This document shows positions 1 through 11,450 of a DNA stretch of 64,000 nt, piece by piece; position 1 is the stretch's first letter; every line of letters starts with the position of its first letter. The DNA is from Mesotaenium endlicherianum (Eukaryota; Streptophyta; Zygnematophyceae; Zygnematales; Mesotaeniaceae), in NCBI GenBank assembly GCA_009602735.1, contig WELA01012041.1:62001-126000 (forward strand), read 5' to 3'. The notes beneath the pieces are model-generated. The model did not search any database. It saw only the letters and a program-made list of their open reading frames with translations, and had not been told where the DNA came from. Made by a program: the position numbers and the translations under genes.

Positions 1-750
1 TCTGGTTCAGTTCCCTTATTTAAAATTTCTGCAGTTTAATGTTGTCGAGGCGACAACAAGTTAAGTTGGAGAGATTGTAATGAATCAGTATATTAGGGGA
101 TATAATATTCATGTAGATATAATAATTAGTTCAGCCTGCTGAACTTTAGTTAATAGTCAGTCTGCTGGACTTTACATGATTATCAATTTAATGACTAAGT
201 AAAATGCATCAGGCTGAAAGTCCATATAAGTCAGCTTGCTGACACATTCTTTGACAGCAAGCTGACTTCCGTACTCGGTAGCAGCGAACTGCCTTGATAT
301 GCATCTAAGTGCGATATGCTAGATGAATAGCCAGATGACATCCCTATGATGGATGGCTATTCGGGATGATGGGAGATGGCGGTGGATTTGGTTAACCGAG
401 GTCCTACCAACGTGGTTAACTCCCGGGTAGGCGGTGCCATCGCACTGACCGTTGAACAGTAAACTCATTCCATGTACATATGCTAGGCATTGCCCTCGAG
501 TTCGGCATTCAGAAACGAGGCCAACTCTCTTGTACAGCTTAATGAGAGAGATCTGAATCCAAGGCAAGAAGCCATTGATACGCACTGTCTTCTAACCTTG
601 CTCATGTATGAGTTTACTAATTTGCATTATTGATGCTAGTTTACTCTCATTTGACTGACGAGTATTATTCACTGCTAGTGCGTTGTCCTTTTGCCGTTTA
701 AACAGTTAACGGAAAGTACCATAAAGATTACTTGCTGATATAAAGATCTT
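1..750. other. AT-rich non-coding stretch with one strong hairpin
   Basis: I see no convincing gene here. The motif TCAGCNTGCTGA and close variants recur several times between about 130 and 270. The best structure is a perfect inverted repeat with 14-base arms at 228-241 and 255-268 and a 13-base loop. Its function is unknown. The short open frames have no family resemblance. Confidence 0.5.
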
Positions 751-756
751 TATTAT

Positions 757-2465
757 TTGTTAATCGCCTATTTGGTAAGGCGATTCATTTCAGCTATCCT
801 GATGGAGCCAGCAGGGCTGCACAGCGCATGTGCAGCGACAGGCGACGCCCTGACGTGGACCTGCCAGTCGGTCATTCCGGCTGCAGGTTCAGCAGCCATG
901 CGAGTTACGGTCGCGCGGACGTGCCCAGTGTTGCGCACGAGCACGCAGCCACGGGACAGCCGCCCGCTTCTGGTTGCTGCTAGCAGCAGGTCCCAGCCGC
1001 CGCCGCCACGTATCGCGCACACGCTGGCCAAAGCGCCGACCTTCGGCAGTGGCATGGCCAGGCGCACACGCCCATCTATATCGACGCAACAAGTTGCTCA
1101 ACGCACGTTCAACAGCAGCGCAGTCGACAGAGCTCCGACACCTGCTGCGCACAGCAATTGCGCACATGGCGCAACACCGGCAGCCAACGACGCGGACGGC
1201 TCCTACATTGCCACGCGCCCTACCACAGCATCTCCGGCCTGGCACAGGTTTGGGACAAACCTGCCGCAGGATTGGCAGAAGTCTGGCAGAGGTTCAGGCC
1301 AAGTTGGGAGTAGGCTAGGCACAGGCCTGGCAAAGGTTCGACACAGGTCCGGCTCGCACCTGCTTGCAGCCGCCGCGACTACGCCCTCTCGTCGCTCCAC
1401 GCACGCCTCGACCACCTTCGTCTGCCACGCACGCACGCTGCCACTTGGCAGAAGCGCAACAGCCGCCAGGGCACCACGCGAGCGTATGCTGCTGACAGCA
1501 GCCGGTCCGCCAGCAGCCTCACAGAAGAATAATGGGCCTCACCAGGGACGCCGCACAGAGGAGGCACCACGTCTTCCGCGTTCCTTCCGCGTGCTCGAGC
1601 CGCCGCCAGCGCCTGTTGCTCTCGCGCCTCACGCGCTCGCCTCGCCTATGACGATGGTGCAGCTCAACGCTGAAGTCGTCTCCCTGGCCTTGCACCGCAT
1701 GCCAGCGGTCTCCTTCGCAGACCTTGGAGTAACGCTGGAGGCGACGAGGCAGGCAGCTCAGCTGTTGCTGCAGCCTTGTGGTACCAGTCTACGCACCGCC
1801 GCGGGCAAGCCAGCGTCTGACGCCGCAGCCGCGGTGCTCTTTGACCCGCGCGACCTGCGCATGAGCGCAGGATGATAAGCAGTCCTAACGCAGCCTTTTT
1901 GGATGACGCGCAGGGGATCGTGCTCGTCAACACTCAAGCCCCGCAGTAGATCATGTTTGACACGGGCGCGCAGCCGGTCCTCATTAGCCTCAGCTACTTC
2001 CGACGGCTGGGCCTCTCTTCGAACGACTTGGAGGATTCGCCGACGCGGATCAACACGGCAGCTGGCACCTCCGAGTTCGTGACCGGGCGCACACGACTGG
2101 CGCTTTGCTTCACCTTCAGGCCAGGGACATCGGACGAGACAACCATCCATCGACACGCACTCGTGACTCGCTCTGAGACCTTTAACGTCCTCTTGGGACA
2201 GGAGGTGCTCTTTCCCATCAGCGCCGCGGTTGACAACTGGACCGAGCGCGTCCAGTATCGGCCCGACTGGCGTTCAGGAGGAACCCGCACGGCTTCTTTG
2301 CCGCTTGACATCGTGGACCGACGTCCGGCCATGACCACTTTCTACGGCTTCCACGTCGGCTGCCCAAACCTACAACTGGCGCACGTGCTCTGAGACTGGT
2401 TCTGTCGCAAGTGCTTAGCGTTAGCACTAGGCAGCAACAGCTCATCAGCTGGAGACTGAGAGCTT
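757..2465 (+). mobile_element. GC-rich LTR-retroelement remnant with gag-like and retropepsin-like parts
   Basis: This block is much richer in GC than its flanks. The first part (757-1875) translates as Ala/Pro/Arg-rich low-complexity sequence with no recognisable fold. The second part (about 1890-2393) resembles a retroviral-type aspartic protease: it has the motif MFDTGAQPVLIS followed by hydrophobic strands and FNVLLGQ, which fits the flap and second-lobe region. It ends in a purine-rich tract (GGGGGGAGA, about 2465-2474) directly before an LTR-like TG start at 2476. No reverse transcriptase or integrase is visible, so this is a broken fossil with a few breaks. The clade cannot be assigned beyond an LTR-type element. 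Confidence 0.5.
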
Positions 2466-2475
2466 GGGGGGAGAT

Positions 2476-3855
2476 TGAAACATCCAACACTTGCCTCCCG
2501 TTTTGGCTATAAAGCTCCATGTATTGTAGACTTGCAGCAAAGCCTGCTTGCTTGTTATGCATTGCTTGTGTCGATAGTATGCACCCGACCTCCTAGCGCA
2601 CGACAGTGTCATGAATTATTGAGTCGAAGTCGTTGCACGTACCCGAGCTACAAGCGTGTGAGCGATCAACCTCGAACGGGCACTTGCCTCTTTGCTTTTG
2701 TGTGATTTAGTTTATTAAGTTGCTATGCTCGCATGCCTAGGGGATAGATGCCACGTGACAAGTCAACACTTGTCACGTGCGCCAAACCTACTAGACGCAC
2801 CAGAGGTACGGGCCGAATACCCGTCCAAAACTGGACGGTGGCACTTGATTTTGTTTTCATAGCCACTACAGGCCGCAGGGACCCAAGCGACAGCCCGAAG
2901 CAAAGGCAACAAGGGTTGAGGGGGCCACGTGGAGCCCCCGGAAGGTGGCGGGCTTCTGCGCTTGGCCCAGGCTCACCCGGCAGCCAGCCCGAGCACTTAA
3001 TTGTGCTCGGCGCCAAGCGACGGGAGCCACCAAGGCCACGTGGCGCCACCGAAAGGTGGCGGGCACCTTCAAGTGGCCCGGGGGCACTTAAATGCCCGTC
3101 ACTCGGGCCCAGGCACTCCTAAGTGCCCGACACCCAAGTGGCGAGGCCACCAAGGGCACCCAGGGCCACCGACCGACAGCTGCAGCCCGTGGGTTGGCCC
3201 ATGCGCACCCGACCAAGATGTGCTCAGCCGACAAGAACCGTCACAGCCTGCAGGAGTACCACAGTTTAGCGGGCAACCGTCCGATTGCACAAACATAAGT
3301 GTGCAAGCTTGTCTTACAAGCTCAGCATGTGCTAGAGTGAGCTCGACCTATCACAAGCATTTAGCATATTCTAGCATTTCGCTTTTGATTGGATTGAGTA
3401 GTAACTAGCCTATTGGAGCGCTAGCACAATAGGTATATGTGTGTGTATGCAAAGGTAGATCTTAGATGAAGACTACATGCATTGCATCCGCGCCTAACCC
3501 GCCGGGTTTCCAGGAGTATAAGTACAAGAGTTGTCCCTAGAGAGACATCTTTTTAGAAGTCCCCTTTATGCCAGTTGTAAGTCACAAAGATTATCAGTAA
3601 AGCTTACACATTTATCTCTTGTGTTTTCAGGACCACTTAGTCTCTCTCTTGTGAAGAGCAAGCCTTGCTGGCTTCCAGTCACTAGAAGAACTTCACAAGT
3701 GGTGAGCAAAGTTACAGCTTATACCCCCTGCCATAGGACTACTCTTGAAGATCATGATGTGCTTCCAGTGATCTTTTGGGCCAGACTTCATTAGTTGTTT
3801 TCCTACCAGATTACAGTCTTGAGGTGCTCACTCTGGAGAGTACACACTCCTTGAT
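2476..3855 (+). repeat. LTR-like sequence with a hairpin cluster
   Basis: It starts with TGAAACATCC right after a polypurine tract, and its first 131 bases recur at 3856-3990, as expected for an LTR start. It holds a run of perfect inverted repeats: 2752-2779 (12-base arms, each with CACGTG), 2821-2838 (7-base arms), 2989-3010 (8-base arms), 3044-3061 (7-base arms) and 3112-3127 (6-base arms). A TATA-like TATAAGTA lies near 3517. The right end is not certain. It could be one long LTR or an LTR plus unrelated sequence. Confidence 0.4.
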
Positions 3856-3990
3856 TGAAACATCCCAAACTTGCCTCCCGTTTTGGCTATAGAGCTCCAT
3901 GTATTGTAGACTTCATTGCAGCAAAGCCTGCTTGCTTATTATGCGTTGCTTATGTCGATAGTACGCATCCGACCTCTTAGCGCACGACAG
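3856..3990 (+). repeat. second copy of the LTR-like start
   Basis: About 135 bases match 2476-2606 at roughly 90 percent, beginning TGAAACATCC and ending at GCACGACAG. After that the two copies diverge abruptly. It is a direct repeat of the LTR-like start 1380 bases upstream, cut off on its right side. Confidence 0.6.
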
Positions 3991-5100
3991 CGTACTAAGC
4001 GTACTAATAATTTTCAACTCGTGCTCGCCGCCCAGTGACGCGCCGACGCATTCACGTCTGGCACTGCACGCTTCGTTTCACTTATTAGTTTATAATCGTC
4101 GTCGGTCGACGGGATGAAACATGACAGTACAGGCGGACAAGTTTTATCAGCAAAGGCGGAAACATAAAAAAACAAGTGAAAGTTTCACCAATGTTTTGGC
4201 CACCGTGACATTGGTTCCAATTTCCCTCTTGTGCACATACGCATCTGCTTTGGTACCGTGCAGCCACGAATCTTTACAAGCCAAACGATGAGGCCTACTT
4301 AACAGCTCTGTAGCCTCTTGTTTTTCATTGTGCATCTGCTGATCATTAGTGTAAGTTTCTTTACCTCGTGTTCATGACCTCGCTTCCTCGCTCCCTTGTT
4401 CTTGTAATTTATATTATGTATTCATATTTTGTTTATGGATGTTTTTTATTGTGTTTCATTGTGATTGGTTCTGGTAATGGATCTTCAATTAGACTTAGCT
4501 CACTAATGCTAACGATGTGAATATTCATGTGAGTGGCAGGCCTACACAAAGAGCACAAAGTTGAACCCATCTAGCGCCAATCGACGTGCCACCGTCCATC
4601 GACAAGTGCATCAGGTCACATGCCCCTTTCCCCTCCTCTTTTCTGCTCTCTTTCTTGGCAAGGGGTATCTATTGCCCCTGCTGCCTTTGCATCTTTCTTT
4701 GTTTTGTCGCTGCCGTAGCAGCAGCCTGCCTGGCCACATTTGCCCCGACTCTATCTGCGACTTATTGTGCCTGTGTTGTCATTCAATCTTGCTTCCTTCC
4801 TTTTTTGACCCGGTTGCTGTTCTTGTGCACTTGTCGTGGATTCGTTGTGCTGCTCATTGTTGGTTTTCTCCTCGTGCTTGCGTATTTGTGTCCCGTTGAT
4901 GAGGGCTAGCTATCTATTGCGTCTTTTTACAGTTTTGTCTCCTGTTTTGTGTGAAGCAGGTCAAGACAAAAAGGAGTAAGTGGACCCCCCTTGTGCCTAT
5001 CGACGCTCGTGCCTATCAACGTGTGAGCAACGACACGTGGACAGGTGCCTTCACCCTCCCTCCTTCCTCTTTCCCGCTCTCTCTCGTGCCCCTTGATTGC
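3991..5100. other. non-coding leader DNA upstream of the palindrome array
   Basis: This is mixed-composition DNA with no supported gene. From about 4876 it contains the first copy of the unique leader (GTGAAGCAGGTCAAGAC and following) that starts each higher-order unit of the array at 5105-7035. The hydrophobic frame at 4586-4909 reflects T-rich, low-complexity DNA. It may be the 5' non-coding part of the hAT element, whose left end I could not fix. Confidence 0.4.
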
Positions 5101-5104
5101 TTTT

Positions 5105-7035
5105 GTCGGGGCTGGTTGCCAGCCCCCTGCTTGCTTTTGTGGGGCTGGGTGCCAGCTCCGAGCTTGCTTTTATTGGGGCTGGCTGCCAGCCCCTTACTTG
5201 CTATTTTAAGGTTTTAGTTGGGGCTGGCTGCCAGTCCCTCTCTTGCGTTTGTCGGGGCTGGCTGCCAACCCCTTGCATCGTGTTTTAGGGTTTTAGTGGG
5301 GCGGGCTGCCAGCCCCTTGCTTGGTGTTTTAGAGTTTCAGTCGGGGCGGGCTGCCAGCCCCTTGCTTGGTGTTTTAGGGTTTTAGTTGGGGCGGGGTGCT
5401 AGCCCCTTGCTTAGTGTTTAAGGGTTTTAGTCGGGGCCGGCAAACAGCCCGTTGCTTGCTTTTGTCGGCTTGCTTGCGTATTTGTTTCCTGTTGATTCGG
5501 GCTAGCAGTTCGTTTCATCATTTTACAACGTTGTCTACTTTTTTTGTGTCTAGTGTGAAGCAGGTCAAGACAAAGAGGGGTGAGACCCCCTTGTGCCAAG
5601 CAATACGCGTGCCTATTGACGCGTGAGCGACCTTGACACGTGGACAAGTGCCTTGACCCTCCCTCGTTCGTCTTTCCCGCTCTCTCTCGTGCACCTTGTT
5701 TACTTTGTCGGGGCTGGCTGCCAGGCTCAAGCTTGCGTTTGTCGAGGCAGGCTATCGGCCCCTTGCTTGCTATTTTAGAACTTTATTTGGGGCGGGCTGC
5801 CAGCCCCTTGCTTGGTTCTGTGGCGGCTGGCTGCCGGCCCCTTGCTTGGTTCATTTGGGGCTAACTGCCGACCCCCTTGCTTAGTCTTGTGGAGCTGGCT
5901 GCCAGCCCCGAGCTTCCTTATTCGGTGTTGGCTGCCAGCCCCCTGCTTGCTTTTGTCGGGGCTGGCTACCAGCCCTAAGCTTGCTTTTGTCGGGGCTGGC
6001 TGCCAGCCTACTGCTTGCTTTTGTGGGGCTGGATGCCAGCTCCATGCTTGCGTTTATTGGAGCTGGCTGCCAGTCCCTCTCTTGCGTTTGTCGGGGCTGG
6101 CTTCCAGCCCCTTGCTTCGTGTTTTACAATTTGAGTTGGGGCGGGTTGCCAGCCCCTTGCTTGGTTTTTTTGGGTTATAGTCGGGGCGGGCTGCCAGCCC
6201 CTTGCTTGGTGGTTTAGGGTTTTAGTAGGGGCAGGCTGAGAGCCCCTTGCTTTCTTTTGTCGGCTTGCTTGCGTATTTGTTTCCTGTTGATTCGGGCTAG
6301 CAATCTGTTTCATCAGTTTACAACATTGTCTACTTTTCTTAAGTCTTATGTGAAGCAGGGCAAGACAAAGAGGAGTGAGTAGATCCCCTTGCGCCTATTG
6401 ATGCGCGTGGCTATTGACGCGTGAGTGACCTTGACACGTGGACAGGTGCCTTGACCCTCCCTCCTTCCTCTTTCCCACTCTCTCTTGTGCCCCTTGTTTT
6501 CTGTGTCGGGGCTGGCTGCCAAGCTCAAGCTTGCGTTTGTCGAGGCTGGCTGCCGGCCCCTTGCTTGCTATTTTTGGACTTTATTCGGGGCTGGCTGCCA
6601 GCCCCTTGCTTGGTTTCGTGGGGGCTGGCTGCCAGCTCCTTGGTTGGTTCATTTGGAGCTAACTGCCAGCCCCTATCTTGGTTATGTAGGGCTGGCTGCC
6701 AGCCCCGAGCTTGCTTTTGTCGGGGCTGGCTGCCAGGCCCTATCTTGGTTTAGTTGGGCTGGCAGCCAGCCCCTTGCTTGATAACTTAGGGTTTTAGTCG
6801 GGGCAAGCTGCTAGCCCCTTGTTGTTTAGGATTTTAGTTGGGGCTGGCTGCTGTTGTGCCCCTTGCTTAGTTTTAGGGGGGCTGGCTGCTCCTGTCGGGG
6901 CTGGCTGCTCCTGTCGGGGCTGGCTGCTCCTGTCAGGGCTGACTGCCAGCCCCGTGCAAGCTCTTGTCGGGGCTGGCTACCAGCCCCGTGCTTGCTGCAT
7001 TAGGGTTGTAGTTGGGGCGGGCTGCCTGGCAATTA
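5105..7035. repeat. palindromic minisatellite array, about 40 copies in three higher-order units
   Basis: The core unit is GGGGCTGGC-T-GCCAGCCCC, a near-perfect palindrome of 19 bases with a single central base, joined by a spacer such as TTGCTTGCTTTTGTC. Copies recur every 33 to 46 bases. I count about 40, with many single-base variants. The array is divided into three blocks, each introduced by the same unique leader of about 150 bases (near 4950, 5550 and 6349), so there are higher-order units of about 600 and 800 bases. It ends just before the transposase start at 7123, after a splice-acceptor-like TTGTTGCAG at 7100-7108. Subterminal repeats bound by hAT transposases are a known pattern and a plausible role, but that is inference. 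Confidence 0.85.
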
Positions 7036-7122
7036 TTGGCTTTTTTGGGGGTTGTTTGATTGACATCTTATTTTGTCTCTTATTGGTTGTTGTGCTTCAT
7101 TGTTGCAGGTTTCACCTTCATC

Positions 7123-9513
7123 ATGTCTCAACCATGCACTTCGTCTGGAGGAACGCTTGCTGGAATGAGGACGTCCACCGGAGCTTTAAGCGCTCGTCTT
7201 CCCCCTAGGGCAATTGCTGCAAGGTCTGGTCCAGAGTGGGGCCATGTGACCATCGTTGCAGAAGCCAAGTCCAAGAATTCATATTCGAAGGTGAAGTGCA
7301 TTTATTGCCCTAGGGAGTTTACAGGTACAGCCACGGGGACTCGTGGCCATTTCACGGGAGGCTGTAAGGATATTAGTCAGTGTGAGGAGGTTCCTGACAA
7401 TGTTGTAGATCTCATGATTAGCAGTAGCAACGGTGGAGCTAGTTCTCTGTTGGGAACGCAATGTAGGAAGAGTGCCATGCAAGCTGCACGAAAGCGCGTG
7501 CATGAATGGGGTTTTGACGGTAGTGGCTCAGCATGTGCAAGTGCTGGAGGGTCCCCCTCAGGCAGGGAGTCGAGTCAGACCTCTATAAGATGAATATTCC
7601 AGAAGATGAATGTTGATGTTGTCCATGAGACTGACGCTCGCTTCTTCTATGGTACTGGTTCATCATTCAATGTCGCTCGTAGTGAGTTCTTTAGGGACAT
7701 GTTGGTTTCTGTCAGTAAGTACACCCAAGAAACGGGTGTTGTGTATGTCCCAATGAAGGATAAGCCTCTTGGAAGTACCTTACTAGATAAAGAGGTGCTG
7801 AAGATAGAGGCTTGGGAGAATAAACAAAAGAAGGGACTCCCGCAGACAGGTTGTAGCATTGTAGCAGATGGGTGGACCGATCCATGCGGGCACCCTCTTC
7901 TTAACGTGCTTATGGTTGTGGGAGGCACTGAGATGTTCATGGATGCTATCAACATTGAGGGTGAAAGGAAAACGGGTGACTACATTGGTAGCCACCTGCT
8001 TGCAGCCGTGAAGAAGATAGGGGCCGACAATGTCGTACAGCTTTGCACAAACTCAGCAGCTAACATTGTAGCTGGTTGTAATGTGGTTCGCGAAAAGCAC
8101 CCGCACATGTATTGGACGCCTTGTGCTGCTCACATTTTGGACCTGCTGTTGAAAGACATAGGAAAGATAAAAGAGCTCGAGGGCATAATTGATAGCTTCA
8201 AGCACTTGGTCCAGTTTGTTGCAAACCACCACATACCTCACGCTCTTTACCGTGAGCATGGGGCAAGGCTTGGAAATAAATTGGAATTGTTGAAGCCAGG
8301 GCCCACGAGGTTTGCTAGTAACTTCCTTTGCTTGCAAAGACTCATCGTTGTGAGGAATACCTTATAAGCTATGGTGTCTGAAAGAAGATGGCTAGAGTGG
8401 GCGGCAAAGAATGGTTGTGTAGGTGAGGCTACGGAGATTAGAGACCTAGTTCGCAATGATGAACTTTGGGAGCGAGTGAAGGTATGGGTAGCCGTGTGTG
8501 AGCCGATCGTAGTTCTCCTTCGACCAGTTTACTCTCCACAACCTTCTCTTGGGAAGATCTGGGCTCGCATGAGTGCCATTAAAGAGCATGTGCTTGAGGT
8601 TGAAGGACTCAAACCGGCACAAAAAACCCAAGTTAAGAAGGACGTGAAGGCTCGCTGGGACCAACTTCACAGCCCCCTACATTCTGCGGGTGAAAGTCTA
8701 TTTTGATGTTGCTCACCTTTCTTGCTCGGCGGCTGCTGTTCTCTTGCATGCTTGTTATTGTGAGTTAATCATTGTTATTGTTATTGTGCTTGTTATTGTT
8801 ATTGCTCTCTTTTTGTGATGTGCATTGCGTTCTCATATACTGAGTGCGCTTCTTGACTTTGTTTGGCTACAGGCTACTGTCTGGACCCCAAGTTCCAAGA
8901 CCATGAGTCTTGGGCAGTTGAGAAGTGTCTACTAACTGATTGGTCCAACGTGCGGAATACCCTTGTTGGAGGGAGTGTGCTTGACCGAGCGTTGGTGGAT
9001 CGAGAGTTGGCACTTCACCGGCAGAGTGGTGACATTTTTGGCGATGATGTTTGCAAGGCTAAGAAGACTATGATGCCAACTCACAAGTGGTGGGAAACAT
9101 ACGGAAGTCATTGTCCTAACCTTCAGCTTCTTGCTATGAGAATATTGTCACAACCTGGTTCAGCAACTGCAAGTGAGAGAAATTGGTCTCAGTACGGGTT
9201 TGTTCATAGTCCGATTAGCAAGAGGCTGCTCCCTACTAGAGCAAAGAAGTTAGTGTACGTGCATTCTATGTTGAGACTTTAGGAGAAGAGTTTGGACTTC
9301 CTTGGACCAACTGTCGGAGCGAATCCATGGGTTGAAGAAGCAGAGTTCTTGGAGACACCTGAAGAGGAGGGTCTCAATCTTGCCATGCATGCCTCGTTGA
9401 GTGAGGAACAGGAAATAGAGGTAGAGGAAGAGGAGGTGGAGGAAGAGGAGGTGGAGGAGCGACCTAATGTTACAGCTCCAGGAAGAAGGAGGCCAAGAGC
9501 GATTGGTTACTAG
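7123..9513 (+). mobile_element. decayed hAT transposase (BED finger, DUF659-type core, hAT C-terminal dimerisation domain)
   Basis: The start is the ATG at 7123, after a likely leader-intron acceptor. Domains in order are a BED-type zinc finger (CIYC ... H-x4-C, about 7297-7380); a DUF659-type RNase-H-like core with ADGWTD (about 7864-7881), TPCAAHILDLLL (about 8118-8153) and a PTRFAS motif; a 183-base intron at 8690-8872 that splices in phase to give HSAGYCLDPKF; then the hAT dimerisation region (WWETYG ... SATASERNWS, about 9090-9186) and an acidic EEVEEEEVEE tail. The same frame is interrupted by TGA at 7591, TAA at 8365 and TAG at 9280; the last could be the true end, before the acidic tail. 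The motif normally reading TDNAAN is TNSAAN here, so the second catalytic Asp is lost. The copy is inactive. I could not identify its terminal inverted repeats or target duplication. Confidence 0.85.
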
Positions 9514-9574
9514 ATGTATCTGTCAGCTAACTTATATGTTGTAGAGGTAGCATGTATTCTCACTCACTTTTTTT

Positions 9575-10405
9575 GGCAATCACACTTCACTCACTATTAA
9601 ATTTGGCAATTATAAGTACTTCTTAGACCTTATACATGCTTGTTAAGAGTTTGCATCTTGTTTCCACTTCTTCATTAAAGCTTATTACACCCGATTAAAA
9701 TGCAATGACATTCCTAAGCCTTCTTATTATTAATAATAAATAAGATAGGAAGTACAAAAACAATGCTCTTCCTAGCGGCTCTCTCAGTGTTGAACTTTTT
9801 GGCGATAAGTCAAATTTCACTCACTCTTCAAAGTAGCATATATAGGTACTTCTTTGTTCTTGTACATGCTTGTTAAGAGTTTGAATCGTCTTTATCCTTG
9901 ACCATCAAAGCTTATTGTACTCCATTAAGAAGCAATGATACTTTTAAGCCTCCTTATTGAATTAATGAAATGGTTAGAAGTACAAAGATATGCTTTGCTA
10001 AGCGGCCCTCCTAGTGTTAAGCTTTTTCTGAATAAGTAAATCACTCTTAAATGTAGCATATATAGGTACTTGTTGGTGGATATACATGCTTCTTAAGAGT
10101 TTGAATCTTCCTCACACTTGTTCATTGAAGCTTATTATACTCCATCAATGCTCTGCTAAGTGGCCCTCCCAGTGTTAGACGTTTTCTCGATAAGTCAAAT
10201 TATAGTTAATCTTAAATGTGGCATATATAAGAACTTCTTATTTCTTACACACATGCTTGTCATGAGTTTGAATATATACACCTCTTCCTTCAAGCTTATT
10301 CTACTCGATGAAGTAGCAATGATACTCCAAACTGTTCTTATTCGACTAATAAATCAATTAAGAAGTACAAAAAACAGCTCTGCTAAGCGGCCCTCCCAGA
10401 ATTGG
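9575..10405. repeat. four AT-rich tandem repeats behind the hAT gene
   Basis: Four degenerate direct copies carry the marker CATGCTTGTTAAGAGTTTG at 9635, 9865, 10085 and 10252 (spacing 230, 220 and 167). They share an AAGCTTATT(A/G)TACTCCATTAA-like middle, and most end in CTAAGCGGCCCTCCCAG. The position just downstream of the transposase suggests subterminal repeats of the right end. The 12-mer AGCGGCCCTCCC also occurs in the 5' LTR of the next element (about 11172) and, with one change, in its 3' LTR, which may be chance. Confidence 0.7.
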
Positions 10406-10490
10406 AATGAAAAATGCCGTCGATATTATTCATGGAAAACGAGATATGTTACATACCAAACGAAAGACATCATACACAAGATTCAGCGTC

Positions 10491-10543
10491 TGGCAGCGTG
10501 GTAAAGCATCGTTCCCTGCATACGGTGACGGGGGATCAAATCC
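10491..10543 (+). ncRNA. tRNA-like pol III promoter pair, copy 1 (SINE-head-like)
   Basis: A box A-like TGGCAGCGTGG lies at 10491-10501 and a box B-like GGATCAAATCC at 10533-10543. The latter matches the GWTCRANNC core. The spacing is 42 bases, normal for a tRNA. The anticodon arm does not fold, so it is not a functional tRNA. It is best read as the head of a tRNA-derived SINE or a tRNA relic. Confidence 0.45.
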
Positions 10544-10649
10544 GTTGGGCTACGCCTGATCCGTGGGGCGTGCCATTGTTCTTCTTCTTTTTTCTCGGTT
10601 AACAGTGAACAATTATGCATCAAAGACCGTCCCGACGTCGAATCGTGCA

Positions 10650-10702
10650 TGGCACTTTGGTTAGCTCTCTACATCCTGCAACTAGTGGCGGGAGATCAAT
10701 CC
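10650..10702 (+). ncRNA. tRNA-like pol III promoter pair, copy 2
   Basis: A box A-like TGGCACTTTGG lies at 10650-10660 and a box B-like GAGATCAATCC at 10692-10702. The orientation and the 42-base spacing are the same as in the copy 159 bases upstream. Together they suggest a dimeric or tandem tRNA-derived element. No poly(A) tail or target duplication was found. Confidence 0.4.
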
Positions 10703-11010
10703 CGACCGATAACGACGCTCTGGTGGAGGTAGACAGATAAAGTTTTTGCTCATTTTCGTTTCAAATTGGGCAGTTAAAAATTCTGATAGCGCATGGAAAT
10801 AAAACTGCCATTTTGAACAAAAACAAAAGTCCGACACGACGTGGTATTTTTACACGTTCAACCGACATCAAATGTCGACGTCGTAGCTACTTGACGTCGA
10901 CGCCGTCGTGACTTGGCGTACTCAGCAAACTAGTCCTTTTTTTTGAACACCGTACTAAGCGAACTAGCGAATTAGTCGAACTAAGCGTACAAGCGTACGG
11001 CGGAACCCTG

Positions 11011-11450
11011 GATTCGGATTAGCCTAGCGCGTCTAAGTTAGTATATTATAGATATTACGATACATGCATGTGGACGTCAAATCGACCCAACACGTCAAAT
11101 TAGACTGATCTGGCATACTCACAAATATTTTGAAAGGGACGATTTGACAAACACTTTGAAAAATCCGTTGTTAAGCGGCCCTCCCGTCTAGAGAGGACTT
11201 AGGTTGGAAAACTATAAATAGGCATAACTACTTCATTTCTTACAAGTTTTCACTTCTGTAAATTTCTACGGGTTTGCAGCAACAAGGCCTTTTCTCCCAC
11301 ATCATTTGTGAGAAGTTTCTTGCTACTCAAAATGTTGAGTACTTTTCCTAAGCTGTCTAAGTGATATGCAGTTGCACTCTTTAGGATGATTGCAACTAGT
11401 TCCCTCCCTCGGAGTCACTACGCTTCCACTAGGGCACTCTGCCCCTTTCA
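11011..11450 (+). repeat. 5' LTR of the family-2 element, left part missing
   Basis: It matches the right 440 or so bases of the LTR at 15699-16433, from GATTCGGATTAGCC to the terminal TTTCA. It contains a TATA-like CTATAAATAGG near 11212, so promoter and transcribed parts are kept. Confidence 0.85.

Noticed and set aside
757-1875. 372-codon open frame as an ordinary host gene
   Set aside because: It is GC-rich, low-complexity and open on both strands, with no domain. It lies directly ahead of a retropepsin-like region, so I treat it as part of a retroelement remnant.
4561-4909. Hydrophobic frames that look like membrane proteins
   Set aside because: The hydrophobicity comes from T-rich DNA. 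Two overlapping frames look equally good, and there is no start context or homologue.
5640-6781. Cys/Trp/Gly-rich repeat proteins encoded by the palindrome array
   Set aside because: Several frames on both strands stay open only because the repeat lacks stops. The peptides are the repeat translated, with shifting frames between units.
5105-7035. CRISPR-like array
   Set aside because: The spacers are themselves repeats, copy spacing is irregular, the units are palindromic minisatellite variants, no cas genes are present and the genome is eukaryotic.
10491-10543. Functional tRNA gene
   Set aside because: The box A/B spacing is right, but the acceptor and anticodon stems do not pair, so only a tRNA-derived relic is supported.
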